A stretch of DNA of 6,311 bases from the NCBI GenBank assembly GCA_047639325.1, contig JBLINN010000259.1, forward strand, positions 1-6,311, written 5' to 3'. Every line of letters starts with the position of its first letter. Within the stretch, counting starts at the first letter, position 1. The DNA comes from NVQY01 sp047639325 (lineage in GTDB: Bacteria > Pseudomonadota > Alphaproteobacteria > Rhodobacterales > Rhodobacteraceae). The position numbers were made by a program, and so were the translations under genes. Of this stretch, positions 6,264 to 6,311 are shown one piece after another. Below the pieces are notes generated by a model. The model was not told the origin of the DNA. It was given only the letters and a program-made list of their open reading frames with translations, and did no database searches.

Positions 6264-6278
6264 CGGGGTGTCCCCCCG
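6264..6278. repeat. GC-rich stem-loop upstream of trmB
   Basis: CGGGG (6264-6268) can pair with CCCCG (6274-6278) around a five-base loop, 37-51 bases before the trmB start. There is no U-run on either strand. It could be a leader structure or the decay-protecting end of an upstream transcript. The rest of 6228-6311 shows no ORF I can assign. Confidence 0.3.
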
Positions 6279-6311
6279 TAGGGTGTGCTTTTAGCGCCCC
6301 GTCCTTGCGAC

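Noticed and set aside
5511..6281. Plus-strand ORF of 256 codons opposite trmB
   Set aside because: It is antisense to an unambiguous trmB with all motifs and shows no domain of its own.
6228..6311. SAM/SAH or other riboswitch before trmB
   Set aside because: These riboswitches occur upstream of metK in the group. I see no matching core sequence here, only a short GC stem.

Overview
The window looks like chromosomal DNA of an alphaproteobacterium, most likely from the Rhodobacteraceae/Roseobacter group. The evidence is a GC content estimated by eye at about 60%, an AroA of the long class II (CP4-like) type, an aroA-cmk gene pair, and the N-terminal sequence of TrmB. This placement rests on recalled family features, not on a search.

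Layout from left to right. Bases 1-40 hold the first 13 codons of a minus-strand gene that leaves the window. It has a good Shine-Dalgarno sequence, and its N-terminus faintly recalls the alpha subunit of protocatechuate 3,4-dioxygenase. Bases 113-1072 (+) are the C-terminal three fifths of a 4-coumarate-CoA-ligase-like acyl-CoA synthetase. Its N-terminus, including the ATP-binding loop, is missing, and two single-base frameshifts break what remains, so it is called a pseudogene. A 14-bp hairpin (1083-1116) separates it from the convergent minus-strand genes.

The rest of the window is a minus-strand series, given here in transcription order: trmB (6227-5523), a metal-dependent amidohydrolase of the amidohydrolase-2 class (5381-4296), aroA (4130-2778), cmk (2725-2105) and an aldo/keto reductase (2094-1096). 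aroA, cmk and the reductase are tightly spaced. The stop codon of cmk lies inside the Shine-Dalgarno sequence of the reductase, so these three are probably one operon. trmB and the amidohydrolase are separated from their downstream neighbours by 141 and 165 bases, so they may be separate units.

Functionally, aroA (shikimate pathway), cmk (pyrimidine nucleotide supply) and trmB (tRNA m7G46 methylation) are core housekeeping genes. The reductase and amidohydrolase are accessory enzymes of unknown substrate. The reductase sits where many alphaproteobacteria carry rpsA. Next to it lies the decayed synthetase, which abuts unrelated DNA on its left, so the left 2 kb looks like a rearranged accessory region attached to a conserved core operon. 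I found no rRNA, tRNA, CRISPR array, insertion sequence or evident new defence or mobile system.
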